From assembly GCF_009866765.1 (NCBI RefSeq), contig NZ_CP019431.1:2542001-2606000 (forward strand): a stretch of 64,000 nt of DNA, in the 5' to 3' direction. Numbering within the stretch: the stretch's first letter is position 1; the number at the start of each line of letters is the position of its first letter. This DNA comes from Pseudomonas sp. S35 (GTDB lineage: Bacteria; Pseudomonadota; Gammaproteobacteria; Pseudomonadales; Pseudomonadaceae). The position numbers and the translations under genes are program-made. A model generated the notes under the pieces. The model was not told the DNA's origin. It was given only the letters and a program-made list of their open reading frames with translations, and ran no database searches. Of this stretch, positions 44,083 to 54,034 are shown in pieces.

Positions 44083-46446
44083 TCAGAAATCGACCGTGGC
44101 CGAGAGGAGGAGGGTGCGCGGTGAACCTTGGGAAAACGCGCCGTAGGAGGCGACGCCCGACCAGTATTCGCGGTCGAACAGGTTCTGCACCGTGGCGCGC
44201 AATGTGGTCGGCCGCTCGGCGATGCGCGTACTGTAGCGGGCGCCGATGTCGAAGCGGATCCAGGGATCGAGCTGCTGGGTGTTGGCCTGGTTGACGTATT
44301 GGCTGGCGGTATAGATCGCGCCGCTGGTCAGCGTCAGGCCTTCAACCCACGGGGTGTCCCATTCGGCCCAGAGGTTGGCTTGCACCTTGGGCACGCCCAC
44401 TGGGGTATTGCCCTGGTTGGCGGCAATGGCGGTCTTGGTCAGCGCCGCCTCCAGCAGGGTCACGCCACCGAGCAGGCGCGTGCCCTGGGCGACTTCGCCA
44501 AACACACTCAGCTCCAGGCCACGGTTGCGTTGTTCGCCTTGTACGGAGAACGTGCCTGAGGCCAGTTCGCCGCTCGGCTTCTGGATCTGGAACAGCGCGA
44601 GGGTCGCCATGAAGGTGCCGTAGTCGAGCTTGACTCCGACCTCGTGCTGTTTTGAAACGTAGGGCGCAAACACCTCGCCAGCGTTAGCGGCATTGGACGG
44701 CGCCACGTCTCCCTTGCTCAGGCCTTCGAGGTAGTTGTAGTAGAGCGCCACATGCTCCCATGGCTTGAGCACCGCGCCGAACAGCGGGGTGCTCTGGGTG
44801 TCGTCGTAGGCCGTGGTCACGGCACCGGCGCGGTTGTAGTTGTTGGACCGGATGCGCTGTTGGCGCAGGCCCACGGTGACCTGGACGCGCTCGTCGAGCA
44901 CCGACAGGGTGTCGGCGATGGCCACGCCGGACAATTCGCTGGCCGATACTTTGGGGGCGGCGGGCTTGGCAATCGACGGCTTGGGGCGATCGACGGGGTG
45001 GTCGATGTTCGACAACACAGCAGCGCCGGAAATGATCCCGCGTGACAATTCATCGCGATACCGCGAGACCTGCACGGCGCTGCTGTGGCTGATCGGCCCG
45101 GTGTCAAAGCGCAGCCGCGCACCGGCGTCGACCGTGTAGCGCTGCACGTTGAAGCGGTAATAACCGGGGACCGACGAGGTATCGCCGGCGCTGTTGACGA
45201 TGGTCGGGGTCTGGTCGGACAGACGTGCCACGGCCGACTTGCCGCCGCCGGCGTGGGCGAACACGGTGAGTGAATCGCTGAGGTCGTACTCGCCACTGAG
45301 CAGCGCGGATTTATCCCGCGTCCGGGACCAGCCCCAGGCCTGGCTCACGTTGGTACGGCCGTTGGCGGCAGACGCAATGGCCACGCCGGAGGCGATCAGG
45401 AACGGCCGTGACGCGGCGTCAAATGCCTCTTGCTGGGCAATCAGGTCCAGGCTGCTGCGCAGGCGCTCGCCCTGATAGTCCAGGGACAGGGCGCCCAGGC
45501 TGACCTCGCGGGACTGCGCGTCGATGACCGTGTCGCCGCCCTGTACGCTGCCATTGAGGCGTACCCCGAAGCGCCGCTCTTCGCCAAACCGCCGGCTGAT
45601 GTCCAGGTGATTGCCGAAGTGGGCATCCTGGGCATAGCTGACGGTGTAGCGGGTCAAGTCTTCGTCCAGGGAACGCTTGGGCACCACGTTGATCACCCCG
45701 CCCACGGCACTGTTGGGTGACATGCCGTAGAGCAGCGCGCCGGGGCCCTTGACCACTTCGATACGCTCGGCGTACTCGGTGAACACGCGGTAGTTGGACG
45801 CCACGCCGTACACCCCGTCGAACGCCAGTTCGCCAAGGTTGCCTTCGCCGACCGGAAACCCACGGATGAAAAACGAGTCGACAATGCCGCCGGTCTGCCC
45901 GGTGGAGCGCACCGAGGAGTCGCGCTCCAACACATCGCCGACGGTGGTCGCCTGTTGGTCCTTGATCAGCGCTGCGCTGTAGGTGCTGACACTGAACGGC
46001 GCATCCATCACGTCGGTGTTGCCCAGCATCCCCAGGCGCCCGCCCGTGGCCACCTGGCCGCCGGAGTACAGCGGCGGCAGGCTGCTGGCGGGTTGCTCGG
46101 CGGCACTGACCGTGGTGTCCGACAGCGTGACCCGACGCAGCACCAGGGTGTAGCTGCCATCGTTGCGCAGCACCATCTCCAGGCCACTGCCGGCCAACAG
46201 GCGCGTAACCGCCTCCTGGGTCGAATACGTGCCGGACAGGCCTGGAGTGGTCAGGCCTGCGGTAAGGGCCGGGAGGAATGACAGGGCAATGTCGGCTTCC
46301 ACGGCAAAACTCGACAGCGTGGCGCCGAGTGGGCCGGGTGCAATGTGGTAGGCGCGCACTGCCAGCGTATCCAGTTGCGCTGGCTCGGCCGCGAGGGCGG
46401 CACTGGCCATTGCCAGGCTGAACAGCGCGCTGCGAATCACAAGCAT
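44083..46446 (-). CDS. TonB-dependent siderophore receptor with STN signalling domain
   Basis: 787 residues: signal peptide, STN domain (about 35-100, including LGATLSSFAVEADIALSF and STQEAVTRLLAGSGLEM), plug with DPSV/DSSVRSTGQTGGIVDSFF and GPGALLYGMSPNS, and a barrel ending ATVDF. The STN domain shows it signals to the adjacent FecR/FecI pair. It is closely related along plug and barrel to the STN-less receptor at 49353-51518. Its promoter region shares a block with that paralogue's. Confidence 0.92.
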   Translation of the reverse strand: MLVIRSALFSLAMASAALAAEPAQLDTLAVRAYHIAPGPLGATLSSFAVEADIALSFLPALTAGLTTPGLSGTYSTQEAVTRLLAGSGLEMVLRNDGSYTLVLRRVTLSDTTVSAAEQPASSLPPLYSGGQVATGGRLGMLGNTDVMDAPFSVSTYSAALIKDQQATTVGDVLERDSSVRSTGQTGGIVDSFFIRGFPVGEGNLGELAFDGVYGVASNYRVFTEYAERIEVVKGPGALLYGMSPNSAVGGVINVVPKRSLDEDLTRYTVSYAQDAHFGNHLDISRRFGEERRFGVRLNGSVQGGDTVIDAQSREVSLGALSLDYQGERLRSSLDLIAQQEAFDAASRPFLIASGVAIASAANGRTNVSQAWGWSRTRDKSALLSGEYDLSDSLTVFAHAGGGKSAVARLSDQTPTIVNSAGDTSSVPGYYRFNVQRYTVDAGARLRFDTGPISHSSAVQVSRYRDELSRGIISGAAVLSNIDHPVDRPKPSIAKPAAPKVSASELSGVAIADTLSVLDERVQVTVGLRQQRIRSNNYNRAGAVTTAYDDTQSTPLFGAVLKPWEHVALYYNYLEGLSKGDVAPSNAANAGEVFAPYVSKQHEVGVKLDYGTFMATLALFQIQKPSGELASGTFSVQGEQRNRGLELSVFGEVAQGTRLLGGVTLLEAALTKTAIAANQGNTPVGVPKVQANLWAEWDTPWVEGLTLTSGAIYTASQYVNQANTQQLDPWIRFDIGARYSTRIAERPTTLRATVQNLFDREYWSGVASYGAFSQGSPRTLLLSATVDF

Positions 46447-46490
46447 GGAGGGCGGCCCTATGGACGGGAGGTAAAAGGGGTTCTGTGTGT

Positions 46491-46528
46491 TTGCCAGCCG
46501 AGATCGGAAAAAGTATCAGCCGCCGCGC
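46491..46528 (-). promoter_or_regulatory. Conserved promoter/leader block before the STN receptor
   Basis: On the minus strand: GCGCGGCGG, then TGATACTTTTT, six bases, then TCGGCTGGCA, ending 45 bases before the start codon. The same order, the same six-base gap and the same distance to the start occur at 49269-49307 before the divergent paralogue. Probable binding region for the FecI-type sigma factor. Confidence 0.5.
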
Positions 46529-46548
46529 AGTTTATTTTTCGCGCCTGC

Positions 46549-47517
46549 TCAGGCCGGCGAGAGGGTGACCCAATACCCGTTCAAATGAGCGCTGGCGAGC
46601 ACTGGGTAGGTCTGCACCAGCATGTTCAAGGTGCGCTGGGTGTCGCTGATGGGAAACGCGCCGGAAATGCGCAGGTTGGCAATGGCCGGGTCGTAGCGCA
46701 CAAAACCGTGGCGATAGCGCGTGAGCTCGGCGACGAAATCCGCCAGGCGCATGTTATCGGCCATCAGCATGCCTTGGGCCCAGGCGCCGACGTTGCGGTC
46801 AGCGGGGTTCAGTGCGCCAAAGTGCTGCGCGGAGAAGTCCGTGCGTTGCCCGGCATTGACGATCAGCGGCGCGTTCTGGCGGTTGTCGGCCAGCACCACT
46901 TGGACGGCGCCGTCGAGCACGGCCAGGTGGGTGCGCGAGCTCAGTTCGCGCACGGTAAAGCGTGTGCCCAGGGCCTGCATGCGGCCCTGGCGCGTGCTGA
47001 CCAGGAACGGGCGGGACGCGTCCTGCGCCGTCTGCACCAGGATTTCGCCCTCGCGCAGGTGCACCAGGCGTTGCTGGCTGTCGAACAGCACGTCGATGGC
47101 GGTGTCGGTGTTGAGGGTGATGCGTGAGCCATCGGCCAGGGTCAGCTCGCGGCGCTCGCCTACGCGGGTGCGCAAGTCGGCGGTCCATTGCTGGGTTTGC
47201 GCCAGTTTCCAGCTGCCCCAGCCCACCGGCATCAACGCCAGCAACAGCGCGAGCTTGCCCAGGGCGGCGCGGCGTTCCGGGTGGCTGGGGCGATCCAGTG
47301 CCGACATCGCCAGGGACGGCGGCAGGCCACCGAGCTTGCTTTGCAGCAATTGCGCCCGTGCCCAGGCGCGATCACGCTCGGGGCTGCTGACTTTCCAGCG
47401 TTCCCACTCGGCGCGCTCGCTGTCGCTCAGTTCGCTCTCGCTCAGGCGCATCAGCCACTCGGCGGCTTCTTCGAGAACCTCCGTGGGCAGCGGCGGGGCT
47501 GTGCGCAGGCCGGGCAT
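46549..47517 (-). CDS. fecR: FecR-family anti-sigma regulator
   Basis: 322 residues: cytoplasmic N-terminal domain (EEAAEWLMRLSESELSDSER and WARAQ), one membrane segment near residue 95 (LALLLALMPVGWGSWKL), and a periplasmic FecR domain (RRELTLADGSRITLNTDTAI). The C-terminal part contacts the receptor's STN domain. It starts directly after the sigma-factor stop, with no gap. Confidence 0.92.
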   Translation of the reverse strand: MPGLRTAPPLPTEVLEEAAEWLMRLSESELSDSERAEWERWKVSSPERDRAWARAQLLQSKLGGLPPSLAMSALDRPSHPERRAALGKLALLLALMPVGWGSWKLAQTQQWTADLRTRVGERRELTLADGSRITLNTDTAIDVLFDSQQRLVHLREGEILVQTAQDASRPFLVSTRQGRMQALGTRFTVRELSSRTHLAVLDGAVQVVLADNRQNAPLIVNAGQRTDFSAQHFGALNPADRNVGAWAQGMLMADNMRLADFVAELTRYRHGFVRYDPAIANLRISGAFPISDTQRTLNMLVQTYPVLASAHLNGYWVTLSPA

Positions 47518-48033
47518 CTATTCGACCAGCAGCAGGCACTGCACGAACGCCTGTTTCATGTAGCGTTTGACGGTGATCAGCGACACGCCCAATTGCTCGG
47601 CGATGTCCTGGTACTTGAGGCCGTTGAGCTGCGACAGCAGGAACGCCCGCTTCACCAGCGGCGGCAGCGCGTCGAGCATCGCGTCGATTTCGTGCAGGGT
47701 CTCCAACACCATGAAGTGCGCCTCTGGCGACGGCACCTCGTGAAGCGGTACGTTGGCGAGGGCGTCGAGGTATGCACGCTCCAGGGCCTTGCGCTGGTAC
47801 CAATTGACCAGGATGCCCTTGGCCACGCAGCTCAGGTAGGCGCGTGGCTGGTCGATCACCGTGACCTGGGAGGCCAGGATCCGGGTGAAGGTGTCCTGGG
47901 CCAGATCCGCTGCATCCATAGCGTTGCCGAGTTTGCGTTTGAGCGTGGCGTACAGCCAGCCGTGATGGCCGTTGTATAGGGCTTCGATCGCGCGCAGGTG
48001 GTGAGTGTTATCGGCGGGGAGGCTTTCGCTCAT
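47518..48033 (-). CDS. fecI: FecI-type ECF sigma factor
   Basis: 171 residues with region 2 (ADLAQDTFTRILASQ) and region 4 (LPPLVKRAFLLSQLNGLKYQDIAEQLGVSLITVKRYM). It directs transcription of the receptor operon when the receptor-FecR pathway is triggered. The ATG at 48033 is used; a TTG nine bases earlier is in frame. A Fur-box-like sequence lies just upstream. Confidence 0.92.
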   Translation of the reverse strand: MSESLPADNTHHLRAIEALYNGHHGWLYATLKRKLGNAMDAADLAQDTFTRILASQVTVIDQPRAYLSCVAKGILVNWYQRKALERAYLDALANVPLHEVPSPEAHFMVLETLHEIDAMLDALPPLVKRAFLLSQLNGLKYQDIAEQLGVSLITVKRYMKQAFVQCLLLVE

Positions 48034-48049
48034 GGCGCGCAACCGTGCA

Positions 48050-48068
48050 ATTGAGAAGTATTCCCAAT
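48050..48068. promoter_or_regulatory. Fur-box-like site before fecI
   Basis: ATTGAGAAGTATTCCCAAT: arms of eight with one mismatch around GTA, close to the GAGAATNATTCTC form of Pseudomonas Fur sites. It sits 17 bases upstream of the fecI start, so iron repression of the sigma factor is likely. Confidence 0.55.
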
Positions 48069-48069
48069 G

Positions 48070-49242
48070 CTAAGGGGAAACCCTGCGGTAGCGCAACGCG
48101 AGAATCGCAATCAGCGCGGCGGCGTAGGCCATGCACACAAACAGGTAGGTGTACGCCAAGCCATACACCTGGCTGAGCAGGCCGCCGGCCGAGATGCCGG
48201 CGATCGAGGCAAATTGCGCGGTGCCCTGGGCGATGCCCAGTACGTGACCCTGTTGCGCACTGTCGGCCGTTTTCGAGATCAAGGCCATCAGCACCGGCGT
48301 GGTCGCGCCCAGCAGCACGCCCCACAGGAAATAGGTGAGTACGAACACCAGTGGGTTACGGGTGAGCCCTGCTACGGCGGTCAGCGCGATGCAACCGAGT
48401 ATCACCCAGGTGAGGCGGCGCAAGGTGTCGGTTGGGGTGCGACCTTCGAAGTGGCGTGCCCATGCGGTCGCCGACAGGATAAAGCCCAGGGCCAGCAGGC
48501 CGTAGCACAGACCGACCAAGGCGTTGCTGGCGCAGAACGTTGCGCTCACATACAGCGCGAATGAGGTCTGCGGCAGCAACCGCGCCAACAGCAGAATGCC
48601 CATCACGAACAACAGTGGCAGCAGGGCAGACACCTGCCAGGCGCCGCCTTGTGCTGCGGTCGCGGTTTTTTTCACCGGCGGTACATCGGGCAGGGTTATC
48701 GCCGCGACCAGCGTGCACACCGCGCACAGCACAGCGGCGCTGAGGTTGATCCAGAAAAACGTCGCGTGGTCGAGGATCAAGCCGCCGACCACCGCGCCCA
48801 ACAGCGAGCCCACATTGGTGGAGATCTGCAGGATCGCAAACAGCCGCGCCCGCCGCGCCGGTACCTCGATGCTCACGCCATAGGCCTGGGCCGGGGCGAT
48901 ATAGCCGGCAAATGCACCCTGCAAAAAGCGCAGGGCCAGGATTGCCCAGAGGTCGCTGAACAGCGCCAATCCCAACTGGGTCAGGGTCAGTCCTGCCAGT
49001 GCACGGATCATCATCAGCTTGTGGCCATAACGATCGCCGATGCGGCCCCAGAATGCGCTGGTCAGCAGGATGCCAAGCATCGGGCCCACGTACACCGCAA
49101 CGCTGGCGAAGCTGAACAGGCCGTCGGAGGTGGTCAACCCGCGCAGGTGGACGGGCCAAAACGGGCCGCTCATTTCCATCGCGCCCATGGACACAAGCTG
49201 GATCGCGAACAGCAGGGCAATCAGGACGCGGGTCGGTGGCAT
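48070..49242 (-). CDS. MFS transporter of the iron island
   Basis: 390-residue, 12-helix major facilitator with the loop motif GRIGDRYGHKLMM and a second-half motif around SATAWARHFEGR. It ends 37 bp before fecI in the same direction and is divergent from the STN-less receptor gene. Export of a siderophore or import of a chelate across the inner membrane are both possible; no biosynthetic genes are present, which slightly favours handling of foreign siderophores. Confidence 0.8.
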   Translation of the reverse strand: MPPTRVLIALLFAIQLVSMGAMEMSGPFWPVHLRGLTTSDGLFSFASVAVYVGPMLGILLTSAFWGRIGDRYGHKLMMIRALAGLTLTQLGLALFSDLWAILALRFLQGAFAGYIAPAQAYGVSIEVPARRARLFAILQISTNVGSLLGAVVGGLILDHATFFWINLSAAVLCAVCTLVAAITLPDVPPVKKTATAAQGGAWQVSALLPLLFVMGILLLARLLPQTSFALYVSATFCASNALVGLCYGLLALGFILSATAWARHFEGRTPTDTLRRLTWVILGCIALTAVAGLTRNPLVFVLTYFLWGVLLGATTPVLMALISKTADSAQQGHVLGIAQGTAQFASIAGISAGGLLSQVYGLAYTYLFVCMAYAAALIAILALRYRRVSP

Positions 49243-49268
49243 GCTTCAATCTCAGTGTTCAAAAAAAT

Positions 49269-49307
49269 GCGCGGTGGGGTTGATACTTTTTTGCGCGTCG
49301 GCTGGCA
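49269..49307 (+). promoter_or_regulatory. Conserved promoter/leader block before the STN-less receptor
   Basis: GCGCGGTGG, TGATACTTTTT, six bases, TCGGCTGGCA, ending 45 bases before the start codon at 49353. It matches the block before the STN-bearing paralogue (46491-46528), implying the same sigma factor drives both. Confidence 0.5.
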
Positions 49308-49352
49308 TCAGGAGTAATTCCCCAGCTCTCTCGATGAAAGGACCCTGACGCC

Positions 49353-51518
49353 ATGCTTGTTGCCAGCCGGTTAACCCTCGCCATCCGTACTGCCTTGATT
49401 GTCGCTGCTGCCAGCGGCAACGCTTGGGCCGCCAGCGCCGAGTCGAGCGACGACAGCGCGCAAAGCCTGACCCTTGATGCGACCAACGTCAACGCCCGCT
49501 ACAGCGGCCCCACCGACTTGCCCGCGGTGCTCGCCGGTGGCCAGGTGGCGCGGGGTGCGCGCCTGGGCATGTTGGGCAACAAGGACGTGATGGACACGCC
49601 GTTCAGCGTCACCAGCTACACCGCCAAGACCCTCGCCGACCTGCAAACCGTGACCGTGGCCGATGCCTTGGAACGCGACCCATCGGTGCGCTCGACCGGG
49701 CAAACCGGCGGGATTGTCGACTCGTTTTTCGTGCGCGGCTTTGCCATTGGCGAGGGCAATCTGGGCGAGCTGGCCTATGACGGCGTGTATGGCGTGGCGC
49801 CCAACTACCGGGCGTTTACCGAGTACGCCGAACGCGTCGAAGTGCTCAAGGGGCCGGGTGCGTTGATGTACGGCATCTCGCCCAACAGCGGCGTCGGCGG
49901 GGTGATCAACATCGTGCCCAAGCGCCCGCTGGATCAAGACCTGACGCGCTTTACCGGCAGCTACGCCTCCGACACCCAAGTGGGCGGCCACCTCGATATC
50001 AGCCGGCGTTTCGGTGAGGAAAATCAGTTTGGCGTGCGCTTCAACGGCAGCCTTCAAGGTGGCGACACGGCCGTCGACGACCAGCACCGCGACGTTGGCA
50101 TCGGCGCTATTGCCCTGGATTATCGCGGCGAGCGGCTGCGTCTGAACCTCGACTACATCAGCCAGAAAGAAAGCTGGGAGGGCGCTTCGCGGCCGTTCAC
50201 CATCGAGCCGGGTGTGGACGTGCCCTCCGCACCGAACGGTCGCACCAGCCTGCCGCAGAAGTGGGGCTGGTCAGACACCAAGGAGCAGTCGGTGTTACTC
50301 GGCGGCGAATATGACCTGAACGACTCGCTCACCGTGTTCGCCCATGCCGGTGGTGGCCGGTCGGATGTGAAGCGCATGTCCGACCAGGTGCCGCGTATCG
50401 TCAACGACGCCGGTGACACCGAAAACACCCCGGGCTATTACAAGTTCAATGTCGACCGCTCCACGGCCGATGTGGGCCTGCGCGCACTGTTCGCCACCGG
50501 CCCGGTGACCCACACCACCACGTTGATGGCGACCCGTTACCAGGACGAGCTGTCCAGGGGCATCAACAACGGCACGATCATTCGCTCCAATATCTACCAC
50601 CCGGTGGACCGCCCCGAGCAAACCATCAATACGCCTAAGGTGCTGCGCATTTCCGAATCGCAGCTGTCTGGCGTAGCCCTGACCGACACCCTGGGCGTTC
50701 TGGATGACCGTATCCAACTGACCCTGGGCGTGCGACGCCAAGCCATTGAGTCGCGCAACTACAACGCCACCGGCGCGGTCACTTCCCGCTACAAAGACAA
50801 CGCCACCACGCCGTTGGTGGGTGTGGTGGTCAAGCCGTGGGATGACGTGTCGCTCTATTACAACTATGTCGAGGGCCTGAGCAAGGGCGATATCGCGCCC
50901 GGCACGGCGAGCAACGCCGGCGAAACCTTTGCGCCGTATGAATCCAAGCAACACGAACTGGGCGTGAAGTACGAACACGGCACCTTCATGACCACCGTGG
51001 CGTTGTTCCAGATCGAAAAGCCCAGCGGTGAGTTGGCGGCCAACGGTGTGTATTCGGTGCAGGCCGAACAGCGCAACCGTGGCGTCGAGCTGAGTGTTTA
51101 CGGCGAAGTGGCGCCGGGTACCCGCCTGATGGGCGGCGTGACCTTTCTCGATGGCGAGTTGACAAAGTCCGCCACGGCCGCCAACCGGGGCAACAAACCC
51201 GTGGGCGTGCCGGATATCCAGGCCAACCTGTGGGCCGAGTACGACACCCCGTGGCTGCAAGGCTTTACCCTCACCGGCGGGGCGATCTATACCGACAGCC
51301 AATACGTCAACCAGGCCAATACCCAGGCACTGGATTCCTGGACGCGCATTGATGCAGGCGCGCGTTATGCAACGAAGATAGAAGGGCGGCCGACCACGTT
51401 CCGCGCCACGCTGCAGAACGTGTTTGATCGTGAGTATTGGTCGGGCGTGGCCTCGTATGGCGCGTTTTCGCCGGGTTATCCGCGTACGTTGCAGTTGTCG
51501 GCCACGGTGGATTTCTAA
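49353..51518 (+). CDS. TonB-dependent siderophore receptor, paralogue without STN domain
   Basis: 721 residues: signal peptide ending GNAWAASA, plug (DPSVRSTGQTGGIVDSFFVRGF, GPGALMYGISPNSGVGGVIN) and a barrel ending ATVDF. It resembles the receptor at 44083-46446 nearly throughout but lacks the STN domain, so it should transport without signalling. It is divergent from the MFS gene. The pair probably arose by duplication and take up related chelates. Confidence 0.92.
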   Translation: MLVASRLTLAIRTALIVAAASGNAWAASAESSDDSAQSLTLDATNVNARYSGPTDLPAVLAGGQVARGARLGMLGNKDVMDTPFSVTSYTAKTLADLQTVTVADALERDPSVRSTGQTGGIVDSFFVRGFAIGEGNLGELAYDGVYGVAPNYRAFTEYAERVEVLKGPGALMYGISPNSGVGGVINIVPKRPLDQDLTRFTGSYASDTQVGGHLDISRRFGEENQFGVRFNGSLQGGDTAVDDQHRDVGIGAIALDYRGERLRLNLDYISQKESWEGASRPFTIEPGVDVPSAPNGRTSLPQKWGWSDTKEQSVLLGGEYDLNDSLTVFAHAGGGRSDVKRMSDQVPRIVNDAGDTENTPGYYKFNVDRSTADVGLRALFATGPVTHTTTLMATRYQDELSRGINNGTIIRSNIYHPVDRPEQTINTPKVLRISESQLSGVALTDTLGVLDDRIQLTLGVRRQAIESRNYNATGAVTSRYKDNATTPLVGVVVKPWDDVSLYYNYVEGLSKGDIAPGTASNAGETFAPYESKQHELGVKYEHGTFMTTVALFQIEKPSGELAANGVYSVQAEQRNRGVELSVYGEVAPGTRLMGGVTFLDGELTKSATAANRGNKPVGVPDIQANLWAEYDTPWLQGFTLTGGAIYTDSQYVNQANTQALDSWTRIDAGARYATKIEGRPTTFRATLQNVFDREYWSGVASYGAFSPGYPRTLQLSATVDF

Positions 51519-51539
51519 GGTCGGCGCAAAGGGCGTTGG

Positions 51540-51561
51540 GGCCGCCTTTTAGCGGGCGGCC
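51540..51561 (+). terminator. Hairpin after the STN-less receptor gene
   Basis: GGCCGCC-TTTTAGCG-GGCGGCC, a 7-bp GC-only stem 22 bases past the stop, without a clear U-tract. Weak terminator candidate. Confidence 0.4.
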
Positions 51562-51611
51562 AGCGTTACGCTAATGTATTCAAGCTGATACGTGAATGCG
51601 TAGCTGTCTCA

Positions 51612-51630
51612 AATGAGATCGCTTATCAAT
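51612..51630. promoter_or_regulatory. Possible Fur-box-like site before the third TonB receptor
   Basis: AATGAGATCGCTTATCAAT agrees with a Fur-type 19-mer at about two-thirds of positions and lies about 107 bases before the receptor start. Weak. Confidence 0.35.
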
Positions 51631-51736
51631 TATGTTCACTTTGGATTTTTTATCCCTTAGACTCCGCCCCGCTGGCGTTTGGCTGCCTTCAGCCCGCCGC
51701 AAAAAACAATAATGATGGGTGGCAGGGGAGCAGGGC

Positions 51737-53791
51737 GTGAATTTCAAAAAGCACACAATTGCGTTGGCGGTCGGGTCGGTATGCCTGGCTTCAGGGGCAT
51801 GGGCTGCCGAGCCCGACACGATGGAAATCGCGCCGATCACGGTCAGCGGCGAAAAAATCAACCGCTCCCTTGAGCAGACCCAATCGAGCGTCGTGGTCGT
51901 GACCGAGCAACAATTGCGGGACAAAGCCGATCACAGCCTGGTCGATGTGTTCGCGCGTACGCCGGGTGTGTATAGCCAGGCCGGCAACGAGAACTGGGGC
52001 ATTCGCGGCGTGCCGGTGTCGGGTTTCGATGACCAGGGCCCGGCCACCCTCAACGGCGCCGTTTCAGTGTATGTCGATGGCGCGGTGCAGCCCAACCGCA
52101 CCCTGACCCTGAGCCCCACCGGCTTGTGGGATGTGGAACAGGTCGAAGTCTTCCTCGGCCCGCAATCCACCACTCAGGGGCGCAACTCCCTGGCTGGCGC
52201 GGTGGTGATCCAGACTCGTAACCCGACGTTCCAGCCGACTTTTTCGGCGCAAACCAACGTGGGCAACTACGGTGAAAAAGGCGCAGCGGTGGCCGGCGGC
52301 GGCAGCCTTGTCGATGACAAGATCGCAGGGCGTATCGCCTTGGACTATCAAGATGGCGATGGTTACATAGACAACATCGCCCTCGGCAAGGATGCCAACC
52401 CGCACCGCACGAGCAACGCCCGCGGCAAGCTGTTGATCCTGCCCAACGACGACCTTGACGTGTTGCTGACCTACGCCCACAGCGAGCACCGCCAGGGTGA
52501 CAACTCGGTCATCCGCACGCCGGACAAAGTCCGCTACTACAAGGTGTCCTCCGATACCCAGGCATTCGACAACCTCAACCAGGACACCGTCAGCGCCAAG
52601 CTCGACTACCGCCTCGATGACCAATGGTCGCTGACCAGCCTGACCACCAACACCCGGTCCAATTACACCAACCGCCTGGACTTCGACCAGACCGCCGACG
52701 CCAATGAAGTCATCCGGCGCCAACAGGATGGCAACCTGTTCGGCCAGGAGCTGCGCCTGAACTACAGCTCGGACACCGTGAAAAGTTTCGTCGGCGCCTA
52801 CTACGGCCACAACACCAACAATTTCCACGACCGACTGCTGTTCGATAACGTACTGGCGGTCACGGTCAAAGGCGACACGGTCATCGAAAACAAGGCGCTG
52901 TTCGGTGAGGTCGACTGGACCTTTGCCCCGCGCTGGACCCTGGTTACCGGCCTGCGCTACGACCACGAAACCAACGACACCGACATCAAGCAGGACGACC
53001 TGTCCGATGCTGCCAAGGTCAAAAAGTCGTTCGCGGCCGTGCTGCCAAAACTGGGCATCAACTACGAACTCGCCACCGGCCAGTACCTGGGCTTCATGGT
53101 GCAGAAAGGTTATCGCGGCGGTGGCGTGAACGTGCGCTCCGGCAGCGGTCACGAGTCGTATGACCCGGAATACACCACCAACTATGAGCTGTCGTACCGC
53201 GGTTCATTTCTTGAAGACACCCTGCGCGCCCGAGCGAACCTGTATTACACCGACTGGAAAGACCAGCAGGTCAGCGTGCGGCAAGCCAACAGCAACGTCA
53301 TCAACGTGTACAACGCCGGTCGCAGTGATATCAAGGGCCTGGAAGTGTTCATCGAGAAAGACCTCAGCGAGCAACTGACGCTGACGCTCGGTGGCGCGAT
53401 CACCGATGGCAAGTACAAGGACTTCACCGTCGGCAACGGCCAGGACCGCAGCGGCGAAGCATTCTACTACTCGCCCAAGTACAAGGCCTCGGTGGGCGGC
53501 ATCTATCGCTTCAACGAACGCCTGACCTTCAACACTGACGTGACATACCAGAGCAGTGCGCCTTCCGCGTACGAATTCGATGCGGCGGGCAAGGTCAGCG
53601 GCGAGCGTAGGAGCGACAACTACGTGCTGGCTAACTTCAGCAGCGAATTCAAAGTCACCAAGAACGTGGCTGTGTCGGGTTTCGTGAAAAACGCCTTCGA
53701 CAAGCGCTACGTCACCAACAACCGCGATGACGAAATCATCGATGCCGGCGCGCCGCGCACCTTTGGCATGGCGTTGCGTTACGACCTGTAA
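51737..53791 (+). CDS. TonB-dependent outer-membrane receptor
   Basis: 684 residues with signal peptide (KKHTIALAVGSVCLASGAWA), plug (DVFARTPGVYSQAGNENWGIRGVP, VEVFLGPQSTTQGRNSLAGAV) and a barrel ending MALRYDL. There is no STN domain. The start is a GTG at 51737 with AGGGGAG six bases upstream. It is not closely similar to the two receptors to its left. It stands alone; the ligand is probably an iron chelate but is unproven. Confidence 0.88.
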   Translation: MNFKKHTIALAVGSVCLASGAWAAEPDTMEIAPITVSGEKINRSLEQTQSSVVVVTEQQLRDKADHSLVDVFARTPGVYSQAGNENWGIRGVPVSGFDDQGPATLNGAVSVYVDGAVQPNRTLTLSPTGLWDVEQVEVFLGPQSTTQGRNSLAGAVVIQTRNPTFQPTFSAQTNVGNYGEKGAAVAGGGSLVDDKIAGRIALDYQDGDGYIDNIALGKDANPHRTSNARGKLLILPNDDLDVLLTYAHSEHRQGDNSVIRTPDKVRYYKVSSDTQAFDNLNQDTVSAKLDYRLDDQWSLTSLTTNTRSNYTNRLDFDQTADANEVIRRQQDGNLFGQELRLNYSSDTVKSFVGAYYGHNTNNFHDRLLFDNVLAVTVKGDTVIENKALFGEVDWTFAPRWTLVTGLRYDHETNDTDIKQDDLSDAAKVKKSFAAVLPKLGINYELATGQYLGFMVQKGYRGGGVNVRSGSGHESYDPEYTTNYELSYRGSFLEDTLRARANLYYTDWKDQQVSVRQANSNVINVYNAGRSDIKGLEVFIEKDLSEQLTLTLGGAITDGKYKDFTVGNGQDRSGEAFYYSPKYKASVGGIYRFNERLTFNTDVTYQSSAPSAYEFDAAGKVSGERRSDNYVLANFSSEFKVTKNVAVSGFVKNAFDKRYVTNNRDDEIIDAGAPRTFGMALRYDL

Positions 53792-54034
53792 GCGGCACCG
53801 CGTTCACTGCTTGCGCGTGACCGGTTTTGCGCGGTCGCAAAGCAGCTTGGCGGCACTGCCCGAATGATGGGGCAGTTGTCCGCTAAGGTCCAAGTGCGGC
53901 ATTTCTGTAGGTGACTCCTTCCTGCAATGTAGGCAACTTCCCAAATGTAATTCAGACCCCCTGTGCTTGTGTCCGGGGAGCATTCGCTTGCTTATATTTC
54001 GACGCCATCTTCATTGCATCCAGGGATGTAGGGC

